64,000 bases of DNA, from positions 1,984,001-2,048,000 of the forward strand of contig NZ_CP150900.1 in assembly GCF_038050405.1 (NCBI RefSeq). The letters run 5' to 3'. Below the pieces are notes generated by a model, which saw only the letters and a program-made list of their open reading frames with translations, did no database searches and was not told the DNA's origin. Shown here piece by piece: positions 9,627 to 18,022 of the stretch. Each line of letters opens with the position of its first letter. Position 1 is the stretch's first letter. The DNA comes from Paraburkholderia sp. IMGN_8. Lineage in GTDB: Bacteria > Pseudomonadota > Gammaproteobacteria > Burkholderiales > Burkholderiaceae. The translations under genes and the position numbers were made by a program.

Positions 9627-10076
9627 TCAAGCGTTACGTGCCGCCACGAGCAATTTCGACACGAGACGCTGTACGACTTCGCCTGATTCATCCATCGTCT
9701 CTGACGCAACTGTCGCGATCCCTTGCGATGGTTTGGACTTCGACCGCTGCACATCCTGCACGGTGCTGACGACCCGGAGGATACTGCCGGGCCGCACGGG
9801 TTTGACCCATGCGATATCGACGCTCATACCGATGATGCCGCCAGCGAGCGGCAATCCGCCCGACACCAGGAGGCGCATCGTAATCGCGGCAGTGTGCCAA
9901 CCGCTTGCGGCAAGACCACGGAAAATCGATTCTCTTGCGGCAGTATCGTCAAGATGAAACGGTTGTGGATCGAATTCTGACGCGAAGCGCTTGATGTCCG
10001 CCTCCGTCACCGTAAAGGTCGGCGAGTCAAATTGCATGCCGGCCTTCAGGTCATCCAGATATAAGTGTTCTGTCAT
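9627..10076 (-). CDS. MaoC-like dehydratase
   Basis: Encodes about 149 residues of the MaoC/hot-dog hydratase family. The signature region is 'FASEFDPQPFHLDDTAARES' followed by 'IFRGLAASGWHTAAITMRL', with Asp and His in the places used by R-specific enoyl-CoA hydratases. I chose the ATG at 10076 because GGAG lies 8 bases upstream; an in-frame GTG 9 bases earlier is less likely. It is the last gene of a minus-strand run (SnoaL-like protein 54 bases upstream). Probable role: hydration or dehydration of a CoA thioester, substrate unknown. Confidence 0.85.
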   Translation of the reverse strand: MTEHLYLDDLKAGMQFDSPTFTVTEADIKRFASEFDPQPFHLDDTAARESIFRGLAASGWHTAAITMRLLVSGGLPLAGGIIGMSVDIAWVKPVRPGSILRVVSTVQDVQRSKSKPSQGIATVASETMDESGEVVQRLVSKLLVAARNA

Positions 10077-10130
10077 CGTCTGCACTCCGACTTGTCGATT
10101 GGCTGGCGCGTGGGATCGCGGGAGGTGCGC

Positions 10131-10559
10131 TTAACCGACGATCATTTTCGGGTAGCTTTTCGGCGGCCTGTCTTCCAGTATGTCTCGTCCCCGCGCGGTG
10201 TCTGCATAGAGTCGTCCGTGAACAATTCGGCCGTCGCGGACCTCGAACAGGAACAGGTGTTCGTTCTGCATCGAATAACCGTTGGTGGATTTTGCCCGTG
10301 CAATGACCGGCACGATAATGTAGTCGTCTGCTTCGAGGACCGCTCTGGCGTCGTAATTAAAGTACTCCCACTTCTTATACACGTGCTTCCAGAATGCAAG
10401 AAACTCGTCTTTTCCACGGTAGGTTCCACCGTAAGGGAGGGAGTCGGAAAACTCAAAAACGATGTCGTCAGCCAGTAACGAAACGAGATCCGTTTTGTCA
10501 TTGAGCTCGAATCCCGTGAACGCCTTCCGGCATGCTTCAGCGATTTGCGGGTGCTTCAT
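10131..10559 (-). CDS. SnoaL/NTF2-like fold protein
   Basis: Encodes 142 residues of the NTF2-like alpha+beta barrel superfamily (SnoaL-like). Typical elements are the N-terminal helices, 'LLADDIVFEFSDSLPYGGTY', 'GKDEFLAFWKHV' and the C-terminal strands 'NEHLFLFEVRDGRIVHGRLY'. Members include small isomerases, dehydratases and proteins of unknown function. The start at 10559 is supported by an excellent ribosome-binding site (GGAGGCGAGAT). A perfect 14-bp palindrome lies 43 bases upstream and suggests control by the neighbouring MarR. Confidence 0.82.
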   Translation of the reverse strand: MKHPQIAEACRKAFTGFELNDKTDLVSLLADDIVFEFSDSLPYGGTYRGKDEFLAFWKHVYKKWEYFNYDARAVLEADDYIIVPVIARAKSTNGYSMQNEHLFLFEVRDGRIVHGRLYADTARGRDILEDRPPKSYPKMIVG

Positions 10560-10601
10560 ATCTCGCCTCCTGTTTCGATTCTGGAAAGTTTCCGCATATT
10601 T

Positions 10602-10615
10602 TGTGCATATGCACA
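10602..10615. promoter_or_regulatory. perfect palindrome TGTGCATATGCACA, probable MarR operator
   Basis: A perfect 14-bp palindrome in the promoter region of the SnoaL-like gene, 82 bases downstream of the MarR gene end. Related imperfect forms, TGTGCGCATGCACA at 22137 and GTGCATATACAC at 22620, flank another MarR gene at 22144. Size and symmetry fit MarR-family operators. Which MarR binds it is inference. Confidence 0.5.
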
Positions 10616-10696
10616 TAATGGCAACTGCACGAAGATGATGGGTACGTCAGTGACAAGATGACCTGTGCCACCGACAATCGTCTGCTTGACGCCCTT

Positions 10697-11179
10697 CTAG
10701 TCTTTGGCCGGCGTGCTCTCGCTCGGCGCCCAGGGACTAAAACCGCTATGCAGCACCTTGCGCAACGAATTTCGCAACGCCTCAGCACGCTTTTCCCCAT
10801 AATGGCCTTCGAATTCCTGCTGAACAGCCTGCCAAAGCGGAAACGCCGTGCGGTATCGCGACACGCCTGCCTTTGTAATCACGACCTTCTTCACGCGACG
10901 ATCCTCTCCGGGCACCATTTCAAGCAGTCCCTCACGCTCGAGCGGCTTCAGATTCGACGACAGCGTCGTACGGTCCATCGCCATGACGGCTGCAAGCTCG
11001 CCTATGGTGAGCGGTCCGTCTTTGGCGAGCTTGTACAGGATGGAAAATTGCGTGGCGCGCAGGTCCGCCGGGCTGAGCGCCTGGTCATATACCGCTGTCA
11101 GGTACCTGGATGCCTTGCGTGCGGCAAGACAATTGCAGCGGCCATCGATGTCTTCCACTAGCTCTTTGTGCATTGGCAT
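10697..11179 (-). CDS. MarR family transcriptional regulator
   Basis: Encodes about 160 residues. The MarR winged helix is clear: 'LRATQFSILYKLAKDGPLTI' leads into 'GELAAVMAMDRTTLSSNLKP' and 'LEREGLLEMVPGEDRRVKKV'. The frame is open further upstream but that part lacks domain character; I chose ATG 11179 (MPMHKELV), with an ATG 6 bases later also possible. It is within a minus-strand group with a hydrolase (upstream) and SnoaL- and MaoC-like genes (downstream), presumably its targets. An inverted repeat TCGGGT-A-ACCCGA (11217-11229) lies just upstream and may be an operator or the hydrolase terminator. Confidence 0.87.
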   Translation of the reverse strand: MPMHKELVEDIDGRCNCLAARKASRYLTAVYDQALSPADLRATQFSILYKLAKDGPLTIGELAAVMAMDRTTLSSNLKPLEREGLLEMVPGEDRRVKKVVITKAGVSRYRTAFPLWQAVQQEFEGHYGEKRAEALRNSLRKVLHSGFSPWAPSESTPAKD

Positions 11180-11276
11180 TTCGCATTCGCTCACGTTTCG
11201 TCGATGTCGAGAATAATCGGGTAACCCGACGGCTTCTGGCAAGGAATAATCGCCTGGGGGGCTTACCCGGATATGG

Positions 11277-12080
11277 TCAGAGCGCGGCACCTTCAGCCTT
11301 GATTGATTGCAGCTGTGGCCACCCGAGGTGGTTTGCGATGAGTCGTGCCGTCTGGGCCGGTTGCTCCAGATGCGGCCAGTGACCGGAATTAGCCACGACG
11401 CGAAACCTCGCAGTTGGGAAGCGTTCGCGACATGATGTGGCAACCTGATCGACGGTAATCACGGGATCATCCTGGGCCCCGATAACCAGTATCGGGCCGC
11501 GATATGCGCACGGTTCGTTGCCGCGCGGATCGCCCAGCGTGAACGCGTCATAATACTGGCGCACCGCTGCCTTGCTCATCAATACGTCCGGCGTAACCAG
11601 GGAATCGAGCTGAGCATCATTCAGGTTCGCAGAGAATGAAGCGCGAATCCCTCGTTGCGCGCCTGGATCGGCACCGCTCTCTCGCAGAAGGTTGCGTACC
11701 TCACCCGGTAACGTGTTTCCTCGCAACGGCGTCGGCGTGATCAGCGTCAATGACGCGACATGTTCAGGGCGTTCGAAAGCGACGAGTTCTGCGATCTGGG
11801 CGCCCATGCTGTGTCCGATCAATGCGACCCGCGAAAGACGCAATTCGTCGAACAAATGCGAGATGTCAAATACCGCCTGCTCCAGCGTACAGCCGTCGTT
11901 TTCATCGCGTCGATTCCCCGCGCCTCGAAGATCGGGCGCGATCATTGGGATCGAGGAGGGCGCAAGCGCGTTGATCAGTTGACCCCAGACTGCGTGACTG
12001 TCGAGAAAGCCATGGACAAAAATCAGCGCGTCATATTTCGCTTGACCCGATACATTCGTCACATCAGATGCTGTTGCCAT
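11277..12080 (-). CDS. alpha/beta hydrolase
   Basis: Encodes 267 residues of an alpha/beta-hydrolase fold enzyme: 'DALIFVHGFLDSHAVW' (oxyanion HG), 'PDLRGAGNR', the nucleophile elbow 'IGHSMGAQ' (Ser), 'ILVIGAQDDPVI' near the acid, and 'ANSGHWPHLEQP' with the catalytic His. No signal peptide is seen, so it is probably cytosolic. It is divergent from another hydrolase gene (12167) and first in a minus-strand group with MarR, SnoaL-like and MaoC-like genes. Likely an esterase or C-C bond hydrolase of a catabolic route; substrate unknown. Confidence 0.88.
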   Translation of the reverse strand: MATASDVTNVSGQAKYDALIFVHGFLDSHAVWGQLINALAPSSIPMIAPDLRGAGNRRDENDGCTLEQAVFDISHLFDELRLSRVALIGHSMGAQIAELVAFERPEHVASLTLITPTPLRGNTLPGEVRNLLRESGADPGAQRGIRASFSANLNDAQLDSLVTPDVLMSKAAVRQYYDAFTLGDPRGNEPCAYRGPILVIGAQDDPVITVDQVATSCRERFPTARFRVVANSGHWPHLEQPAQTARLIANHLGWPQLQSIKAEGAAL

Positions 12081-12127
12081 GGTTTGTTCCTCAACAGGGT
12101 GCTTGTCAAACTTTGCTGTCAGTCATA

Positions 12128-12139
12128 ATATGCGCATAT
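12128..12139. promoter_or_regulatory. perfect 12-bp palindrome ATATGCGCATAT in divergent hydrolase promoter
   Basis: The 86-bp region between the two divergent hydrolase genes contains this perfect palindrome, 28 bases before the plus-strand start. It is a plausible operator or simply AT-rich promoter sequence. The MarR encoded 1 kb away is a candidate binder, by proximity only. Confidence 0.35.
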
Positions 12140-12166
12140 CAACGTATTGTAAAGACGAGGTTCGGC

Positions 12167-13069
12167 ATGATCAGCAGGACCGACGTAGAGTTCGCTGGCG
12201 AGGGCGGTGTGACTTTGCGCGGCTGGTTGTTCATGCCGTCAGGGAAGGGTCGTCGCGCGGCAGTGTCGATGTGTCATGGCTTTGCTGCTGTCAAGGAACA
12301 CGGCCTCGACAGATTCGCGACCGCTTTCGCGGAAGCGGGCTTCGTCGTGCTTGTTCACGACCATCGCAATTTCGGTTCGAGCGAAGGCGCGCCGCGCCAG
12401 GACATTGATCCGTGGGCACAGATTGCGGACTGGCGACGGGCGATAACTTATCTTGAAGGGCGACCCGAGGTTGACTCGGACCGGATCGGGATATGGGGCA
12501 CCAGCTTCAGCGGCGGTCACGCACTGGTTCTTGCTGCCACCGATCGGCGCGTCAAATGCGTTGTTTCGCAGGTCCCCACCATCAGCGGATTTGAGCAAAT
12601 TCGACGTCGGGTTTCACCTGACATGATGCCGGGATTTCTCGCCTCGATGACCGACGACTTGCGTGAACAACACCGTGGATTGCCTTCCCGGGTACTGGCG
12701 GTCGTGAGCGCGGACCCGGACGTGCCGGCCGCTTATCGTTCGCCTGAGGCGATTGCCTTCTACACCCGGGAGCTAGCGGGTGCCTTATGGAATAACACGG
12801 TCACGTTTCGCTCGACATTTGCCGCGAGCATGTACGAGCCTGGTGTATGGGTGAGTCGGATATCGCCAACGCCTCTGCTGATGATTATTGCGCGCGAGGA
12901 TCGCGTGACGATGACCGATCTCGAACTTGAGGCTTATGAGCGCGCGCTCGAACCCAAACGGCTCGCGCTGGTACCGGGTCATCACTTCGACCCGTACGAC
13001 GCGGCGTTCGCATTGGCGAGCGGCGCGGCCGCGAACTGGTTCGACGAACATCTCGCCGGAGGCGGCTAG
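12167..13069 (+). CDS. alpha/beta hydrolase (dienelactone-hydrolase-like / X-Pro dipeptidyl-type)
   Basis: Encodes 300 residues: 'VTLRGWLFMPSGKGRRAAVS' then 'MCHGFAAVKEHGLDRFATAF', the elbow 'IWGTSFSGGHALVLAA' (GxSxxG with nucleophile Ser), an acid in 'IIAREDRVT', and catalytic His in 'VPGHHFDPYDAAF'. The layout matches the UPF0227/dienelactone hydrolase group of cytosolic hydrolases. I chose ATG 12167 because the fold starts there and upstream sequence is promoter-like. A damaged tautomerase gene follows 60 bases downstream. Confidence 0.87.
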   Translation: MISRTDVEFAGEGGVTLRGWLFMPSGKGRRAAVSMCHGFAAVKEHGLDRFATAFAEAGFVVLVHDHRNFGSSEGAPRQDIDPWAQIADWRRAITYLEGRPEVDSDRIGIWGTSFSGGHALVLAATDRRVKCVVSQVPTISGFEQIRRRVSPDMMPGFLASMTDDLREQHRGLPSRVLAVVSADPDVPAAYRSPEAIAFYTRELAGALWNNTVTFRSTFAASMYEPGVWVSRISPTPLLMIIAREDRVTMTDLELEAYERALEPKRLALVPGHHFDPYDAAFALASGAAANWFDEHLAGGG

Positions 13070-13129
13070 CTCCCGTCGGGAACGGTATCAGACGGTGTTG
13101 CAATCACTTGAAGTAAATGGAGAACTCAC

Positions 13130-13533
13130 ATGCCGGTATTTCACGCCCACATCCCTAAAGGTCGTTTTTCCAGAGAGCAGAAAGTCGCGATGGGTAACGC
13201 GCTCAATCAGTCGCTGGTTGAAGCGCTGGATATCCCCAATGGAGACCGCGGTTCGTGATGCTCAGCGAGCACGGCGACGACGAGCTGTTTATCGATCCCA
13301 CGTTCATGGACATGAAACGAACTCAGAATGCAATGATCGTCACGGTTCTGATCGGGGCGCATCGACCCTCGTCCGACAAAAAGGCACTGCTGGCGGCGAT
13401 TACACGCCTGCTTGAAAAGGACGTAGGCGTCTCCCCTGACGATGTTTTCATCGCGCTCGTGCCGGTACCCAACGAGAATTTTTCGTTCGGTCGCGGCATT
13501 GCGCAGTTGGCGGACACGTCGCCGAAGTGGTAA
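13130..13533 (+). pseudogene. tautomerase family protein, frameshifted
   Basis: The first part (13130 to the stop at 13256-13258) encodes MPVFHAHIPKGRFSREQK and ends 'ALDIPNGDRGS'. The second part, in another frame from about 13252 to 13533, continues 'FVMLSEHGDDELFIDPTFMD' and ends 'FSFGRGIAQLADTSPKW'. Together they give the normal length (about 134 residues) of a tautomerase_3/4-oxalocrotonate tautomerase-like protein with the N-terminal catalytic Pro. A net two-base excess at about 13250 breaks the frame, which reads correctly as 'GDR' then 'FVML'. A good GGAGAA site precedes the first ATG. It is either a recent mutation or a sequencing error. Confidence 0.75.
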
Positions 13534-13585
13534 TTGGGCTCAAGCTCAAGGTATGCGCATCGAGCGGGGGGCGGTCAAAAACCGA

Positions 13586-14266
13586 CTACGCCTCTGCGTG
13601 GCTGGCCATGGCCGGTAGCTGGCCCAGCATCTTTTCGAGGTGCGCAGGCCCTGCCGCAACGGCGCTTAGGAACAGGCCAATGGAGAAGTGGATCATATGG
13701 TCAATCTGAATGGGGCGATCGGATAGCGGTACCCGATCCGAGAGGATGAGCGTGGCAAGCCCGTGCTCCATGCTCCATGCTGCATGTGTCACCAGGTTAA
13801 GCGCATTCTTTGGCCAACCGCGTTCCAGTGCAGCCCGCTCGACGGACGATGCGAACAGCCCGAATGATCTGGAGCCTTCCTCGGTGAGTTCCGGATAAGA
13901 ATCCCGTGCGACGATGCGGGGACCCACCATCAGGTCGAACAGTCCCTTGTGGTGCCGGGCGAATTCGACATACACGCGCAGCATCCTGTACGCGGCGGTC
14001 GCCGCCGTGTCGTCAGAGGTGAGGATTTCGCGGCGCAACGCGGCGAGGTCCCGCCAACCGTCGGCTGCAATAGCTGCCAGCAGCCCCTCCTTGCCGGCGA
14101 AATGCCGGGACGGGGCCGCTTCCGATACGCCAACCGCCCGAGCAAGGTATCTGAGGCTTAACTCATGGGCACCAATCTCTTCGAGCGCACGGCGGCCCTC
14201 CGCAATCAAGGCCTGACGCAGGTTTCCATGGTGGTAGGGTACGGCCGTAGAAGGTTTCGGACTCAC
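13586..14266 (-). CDS. TetR/AcrR family transcriptional regulator
   Basis: Encodes about 226 residues from a GTG start (VSPKPSTAVPYHHG). HTH region: 'HHGNLRQALIAEGRRALEEI' then 'GAHELSLRYLARAVGVSEAA' and 'PSRHFAGKEGLLAAIAADGW', followed by a TetR_C_13/WHG-type effector domain (about 90-210). The frame is open further upstream, but the sequence beyond the GTG lacks helical character. It is divergent from the enoyl-CoA hydratase operon starting at 14602 and probably controls it; a perfect 9+9 palindrome just before that operon is a candidate site. Confidence 0.85.
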   Translation of the reverse strand: MSPKPSTAVPYHHGNLRQALIAEGRRALEEIGAHELSLRYLARAVGVSEAAPSRHFAGKEGLLAAIAADGWRDLAALRREILTSDDTAATAAYRMLRVYVEFARHHKGLFDLMVGPRIVARDSYPELTEEGSRSFGLFASSVERAALERGWPKNALNLVTHAAWSMEHGLATLILSDRVPLSDRPIQIDHMIHFSIGLFLSAVAAGPAHLEKMLGQLPAMASHAEA

Positions 14267-14564
14267 GATTGGGCGGCAGATCGGTAATAGGTGGCAGGCA
14301 ATTATAGGCGTGCGAATTCCGTGCGCGCAACGCGCATGCTGTCTGCAGCGCATGTCATTCACGAAAAAGGCTTTGTAAGCCTGAAGCGCGGCAATGAAAT
14401 CGCGGGAATACCCTGATTTGCATTGAAGTTAACACTGTTATCATCAATCTCAAGCCGAGCCGGTTTGTAGATGGTGCATCGGTGGTCTCACAGAATTCGC
14501 GCCGGAACTGGCACGTATTTTGTTTGTAATCCTATTTAAAGTGGTCAATCGTTTTAACCAGTTC

Positions 14565-14583
14565 GCCTGACACTGTGTCAGGC
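14565..14583. promoter_or_regulatory. inverted repeat GCCTGACAC-T-GTGTCAGGC upstream of catabolic operon
   Basis: Perfect 9-bp arms around a single base, ending 18 bases before the enoyl-CoA hydratase ATG. The position overlaps the probable leader, so it could be an operator for the divergent TetR or an RNA hairpin close to the ribosome-binding site. The rest of the 335-bp gap (14267-14601) shows only AT-rich promoter-like sequence near 14420-14460 and 14520-14540. Confidence 0.5.
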
Positions 14584-14601
14584 CCAGATGCAGGAAAACA
14601 C

Positions 14602-15366
14602 ATGAGCACTGTCATGTTTGAAAAGGACGGCGCAGTCGGCGTCGTCACGATGTCGAAGCCGCCTCATAACCTGATCGAGGATACGTTCCTTAAAGACCTG
14701 CTCGATGCATATGGCAAGGCAGTCGAGCGTGGCTGCCGGTCAATCCTGTTGCGCAGCGCCATGCGCCATTTCTGCGCCGGTGCGGATGTCGCGGGCTTTG
14801 CCGGTGGCGGCCGGCGACGCGACCAGGCAGGGCTCGAAGCGTTGCTCGATGCGCTTGAAAACGTACCGCTTCCCTCCGTCGCAGCCGTGCACGGCGGCGC
14901 GCTCGGCGGCGGCTTCGAGCTGGCGTTGACCTGCGACATGATTGTTGCCGCCGATACGGCATTCTTCGGGATGGCTGAGTCGACGCTAGGACTGCTCCCG
15001 CTGCTGGGCGGCGTGCAGCGTGTCGTGCAGCGCGTCGGTCCGGCACGCGCCAAGGAATTGGCAATGTTCGGCCGGCGCCACGACCCGGCGGCGCTTGAAC
15101 GCTGGGGCGTAATCAACCTCGTTACCGCCGAGTCGGAGTTGTCCACCGTGTCGATGTCGTGGGCACGGCAACTGGCGGCCGGCCCGACAGTCGCACTCAA
15201 AGGTATCAAGACGCTGGCCAATCTTTCCGCACGCCAAGGGATCGCGGGCGCGGATGCGCAGCAGACCGACATGAACAACATGATGTGGGCGAGCGCCGAC
15301 CAGAAGCGCGGACTCGCAGCATTTGCGAAAACCGGCCCCGGTTCGGCCGTCTTCGAGGGGAACTGA
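14602..15366 (+). CDS. enoyl-CoA hydratase/isomerase family protein
   Basis: Encodes about 254 residues of the crotonase fold. 'HFCAGADVAGFAGG' and 'VHGGALGGGFELALTCDMIV' form the two oxyanion-hole segments, followed by 'FGMAESTLGLLPLLGGVQRV'. The start MSTVMFEKDG follows AGGAAAACAC. The next gene starts 3 bases after its stop, so it is the first gene of a tight operon with a CoA-transferase and fumarylacetoacetase. Probable role: hydration or isomerisation of a CoA-activated intermediate in the pathway fed by those enzymes; substrate unknown. Confidence 0.9.
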   Translation: MSTVMFEKDGAVGVVTMSKPPHNLIEDTFLKDLLDAYGKAVERGCRSILLRSAMRHFCAGADVAGFAGGGRRRDQAGLEALLDALENVPLPSVAAVHGGALGGGFELALTCDMIVAADTAFFGMAESTLGLLPLLGGVQRVVQRVGPARAKELAMFGRRHDPAALERWGVINLVTAESELSTVSMSWARQLAAGPTVALKGIKTLANLSARQGIAGADAQQTDMNNMMWASADQKRGLAAFAKTGPGSAVFEGN

Positions 15367-15368
15367 TC

Positions 15369-16604
15369 ATGGGAGCGCCTCTTGACGGACTGAAAGTCAT
15401 CGACTTCACGCGGGTGCTGGCCGGCCCTCTCTGCACGAAGACGCTGCGCGACCTGGGGGCTGAAGTCATCAAGATCGAGCCACCCGGCGGTGACTCGGGA
15501 CGGGGTGGTGTTCCGCATATCGGCACGATGTCGGTCTACTACGCGCAGCAGAATGCGGGCAAACGCAATCTCAGTCTCGACCTGAACTGGCCCGAGGCCC
15601 GTGCGATCGTGACCGACCTGTGCCGCGAAGCGGATGTGATCGTGGAGAATTTCCGCCCCGGTACGCTTGCGCGCTTCGGGCTGGGCTATGAGCAGGTGCG
15701 CGAGTTCAATCCTTCCGTCGTCTATGTTTCGATGAGCGGCTATGGGCAGACGGGCCCCTGGCGCAACCGGCCCGCGTTTGCACCGACCGTGCAGGCGGAG
15801 ACCGGTCTCACCGATATCCTGCGCGAGCATTACGGCTACGCACCCGATGCACTGAAGAACGATGCATGCAGTCACGCGGATGTCTACACCGGCCTGCATG
15901 GCGCCATCGCAGTCCTGGCTGCGCTTGCGCATCGTAATCGCACGGGCGAGGGACAGCATGTGGACGTTTCGATGGCGGCGACCATGCTGGCCGTCAATGA
16001 GCGCGCCGGGGCACAGCTTTCTGGTGTCGACACGAACGGCGAGCCACCCGCATTGAGCGCGCCGGAGTCCCACATCTTCACGCTGCCGGACGGACGTCAG
16101 GTGACGATCGCGGCCAGCCCCATCTACTCGCCGATGTTCGTTCGCTTCTGTTCAATGATGCGCCGGACCGATCTGCTGCTCGATCCGCGCTTTGCCAGCG
16201 CGCTGTTGCGCCGACAGAACCTCGATGCGCTGCTGGCCGAAATCCGCGCGTGGATTCTCACGTTCAACGACCTCGAGGAACTGCAGGCGCAAGTCAGCGA
16301 GCAGGGGCTGGCCATCGGCGTCGTGCGCTCCACCAGCGAACTGGCCGAGTCCGAGTGGGCGGCCGATTGGGGCGCCATCGTGGAAGTCGACAATCGCGAG
16401 GGAGGCACCATGCGCATGCCCGGTGCGCCGTGGCGCTTCAGCGGGGCGACATTGCCGCCGCCGGGTATTCCGGCGTTTCAGGGAGAGCATAACGTTGAAC
16501 TGCTCGCGGAGCGCAACATGGACCCGGCGGTGATCCAGGAACTCAGGCAGCGCAAGATCCTGCTGAGCCGGAAAAGCCTGCGCGGTGATTTCGATGAGGC
16601 TTGA
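15369..16604 (+). CDS. CaiB/BaiF family CoA-transferase
   Basis: Encodes 411 residues: 'LDGLKVIDFTRVLAGPLCTK' then 'TLRDLGAEVIKIEPPGGDSG', 'QNAGKRNLSLDL', 'VIVENFRPGTLARFGLGY' and 'VSMSGYGQTGPWRNRPAF'. The usual Asp after 'GPWRNR' is replaced by an Ala-Phe context here, so the active-site aspartate position should be checked. It is the second CaiB/BaiF enzyme in the window. The start is 3 bases after the hydratase stop, and its 3' end overlaps the fumarylacetoacetase start by 11 bases. It probably activates or exchanges the acid that this operon degrades. Confidence 0.9.
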   Translation: MGAPLDGLKVIDFTRVLAGPLCTKTLRDLGAEVIKIEPPGGDSGRGGVPHIGTMSVYYAQQNAGKRNLSLDLNWPEARAIVTDLCREADVIVENFRPGTLARFGLGYEQVREFNPSVVYVSMSGYGQTGPWRNRPAFAPTVQAETGLTDILREHYGYAPDALKNDACSHADVYTGLHGAIAVLAALAHRNRTGEGQHVDVSMAATMLAVNERAGAQLSGVDTNGEPPALSAPESHIFTLPDGRQVTIAASPIYSPMFVRFCSMMRRTDLLLDPRFASALLRRQNLDALLAEIRAWILTFNDLEELQAQVSEQGLAIGVVRSTSELAESEWAADWGAIVEVDNREGGTMRMPGAPWRFSGATLPPPGIPAFQGEHNVELLAERNMDPAVIQELRQRKILLSRKSLRGDFDEA

Positions 16605-17928
16605 TCATACGCATGACGTCACCGCGAGGAGCTGGCTGGCTTCGGCGAACGACGACGAAACGCCTTTCCCGTTGCAGAACCTGCCATTCGGGGTCTTTCG
16701 ACGCGCGGGGACGGCGGAAGCTTTTCGCGGTGGCGTCGCGCTGGGTGACCGGGTGATTGACCTGAGTGCGGTAATCGAGGCAGGTGGCTTCTCGGGGCTT
16801 GCGGCTCAGGCAGCACACGCGTGCAAGCAGCCCACGTTGAACGGGTTCTTCGGGATGGGCGCCGATGCGTGGCGCGCGCTTCGGCACGCGCTTTTCGCCC
16901 TGTTCAAGGCGCAGGACGGAAGGGAGCGTTCCGGCCCAGGGATCGATGCGCTTGAGCAATGCCTGGTGCCGCAGGCCGATGCGGAATATGGCTTACCTGC
17001 GCAGATCGGCGACTACACGGATTTCTATACATCGATTGATCATGCGCGCAACATCGTCAAGCTGTTGCGCCCGGACGGAACGCTATCGCCGAACTTTCAA
17101 TGGATGCCCGTCGCGTACCACGGACGTGTGTCGAGCATCGGGGTTGCTGGGCAGCAGGTCCGGCGGCCGTATGGTCAACGCCTGGCGACGGGCGGGCGTA
17201 TACCCGAAGTCGGGCCATGCACCCGTCTCGACTACGAACTGGAGCTGGGCATTTTCATCGGGGTTGGAAACGGGCAGGGCACACGTATTCCAGTCAGTTC
17301 GGCCGAAGAATACGTATTCGGGCTCTGCCTGCTCAACGACTGGTCGGCGCGCGATATCCAGGCTTGGGAATCGGTCCCGCTCGGGCCGTTTCTCGCGAAG
17401 AATTTCGCAACCACGCTGTCGCCATGGATCGTCACAATGGATGCGCTCGCACCCTATCGCGCTGCGTGGACGCGGTCCTCCGATGATCCGCAGCCGCTTC
17501 CGTATCTGTTGACGCCCGAGATGTCCGCATACGGTGCGATCGACATTCAACTGGAAGTGGCGCTCGAGACCGCGAATCACCGGCGCAACCGCATGCCGCC
17601 CACGCGCCTCTCGCGCACCAGCTTTTGTCAGCAGTACTGGACGGTCGCCCAGATGGTGGCGCATCACACCGTGGGGGGATGCAATCTTCGCAGTGGCGAC
17701 CTGTTGGGAAGCGGGACCATCTCTGGTCCGACACGGGAGGAGGCAGGCGCGCTGATCGAACTCACGCAAGCAGGCCATTCACCCATACGGTTGCCCACAG
17801 GTGAGACGCGCTCGTTTCTCGACGACGGGGATGTCGTTGTGATGACCGGGTGGTGTGAACGCCCCGGTTACGCGCGAATAGGCTTCGGCGAAAATCGCGG
17901 AGAAATTCTCCCTGCGAAATGGGACTGA
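16594..17928 (+). CDS. fahA: fumarylacetoacetase
   Basis: Encodes 444 residues, close to the roughly 430 of fumarylacetoacetases. The N-terminal SH3-like domain (about 20-130) contains 'NLPFGVFRR'. The FAH domain has 'IGDYTDFYTSIDHARNI', 'PVAYHGRVSSIG', 'LDYELELGIFIGVGN', 'LLNDWSARDIQAWE' and 'GPFLAKNFATT', carrying the metal-binding Asp/Glu residues and catalytic His. The enzyme cleaves fumarylacetoacetate or a related 2,4-dioxo acid. No homogentisate dioxygenase or maleylacetoacetate isomerase lies nearby, so its substrate here may be a different acylpyruvate-like product. It overlaps the preceding CoA-transferase gene by 11 bases (translational coupling). Confidence 0.9.
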   Translation: MRLDHTHDVTARSWLASANDDETPFPLQNLPFGVFRRAGTAEAFRGGVALGDRVIDLSAVIEAGGFSGLAAQAAHACKQPTLNGFFGMGADAWRALRHALFALFKAQDGRERSGPGIDALEQCLVPQADAEYGLPAQIGDYTDFYTSIDHARNIVKLLRPDGTLSPNFQWMPVAYHGRVSSIGVAGQQVRRPYGQRLATGGRIPEVGPCTRLDYELELGIFIGVGNGQGTRIPVSSAEEYVFGLCLLNDWSARDIQAWESVPLGPFLAKNFATTLSPWIVTMDALAPYRAAWTRSSDDPQPLPYLLTPEMSAYGAIDIQLEVALETANHRRNRMPPTRLSRTSFCQQYWTVAQMVAHHTVGGCNLRSGDLLGSGTISGPTREEAGALIELTQAGHSPIRLPTGETRSFLDDGDVVVMTGWCERPGYARIGFGENRGEILPAKWD

Positions 17929-18022
17929 CCGGGTTTAAGCCCTTTGAAGAGCCGATTGAGGCAGACGAGACTGACAGGTGAACGGGCACAAAACCTGGGC
18001 CTGCGAATCAGGAGACGAATTG

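Noticed and set aside
14664..16073. Minus-strand open frame of about 469 codons
   Set aside because: It spans two convincing plus-strand genes (hydratase and CoA-transferase) and has no recognisable protein features.
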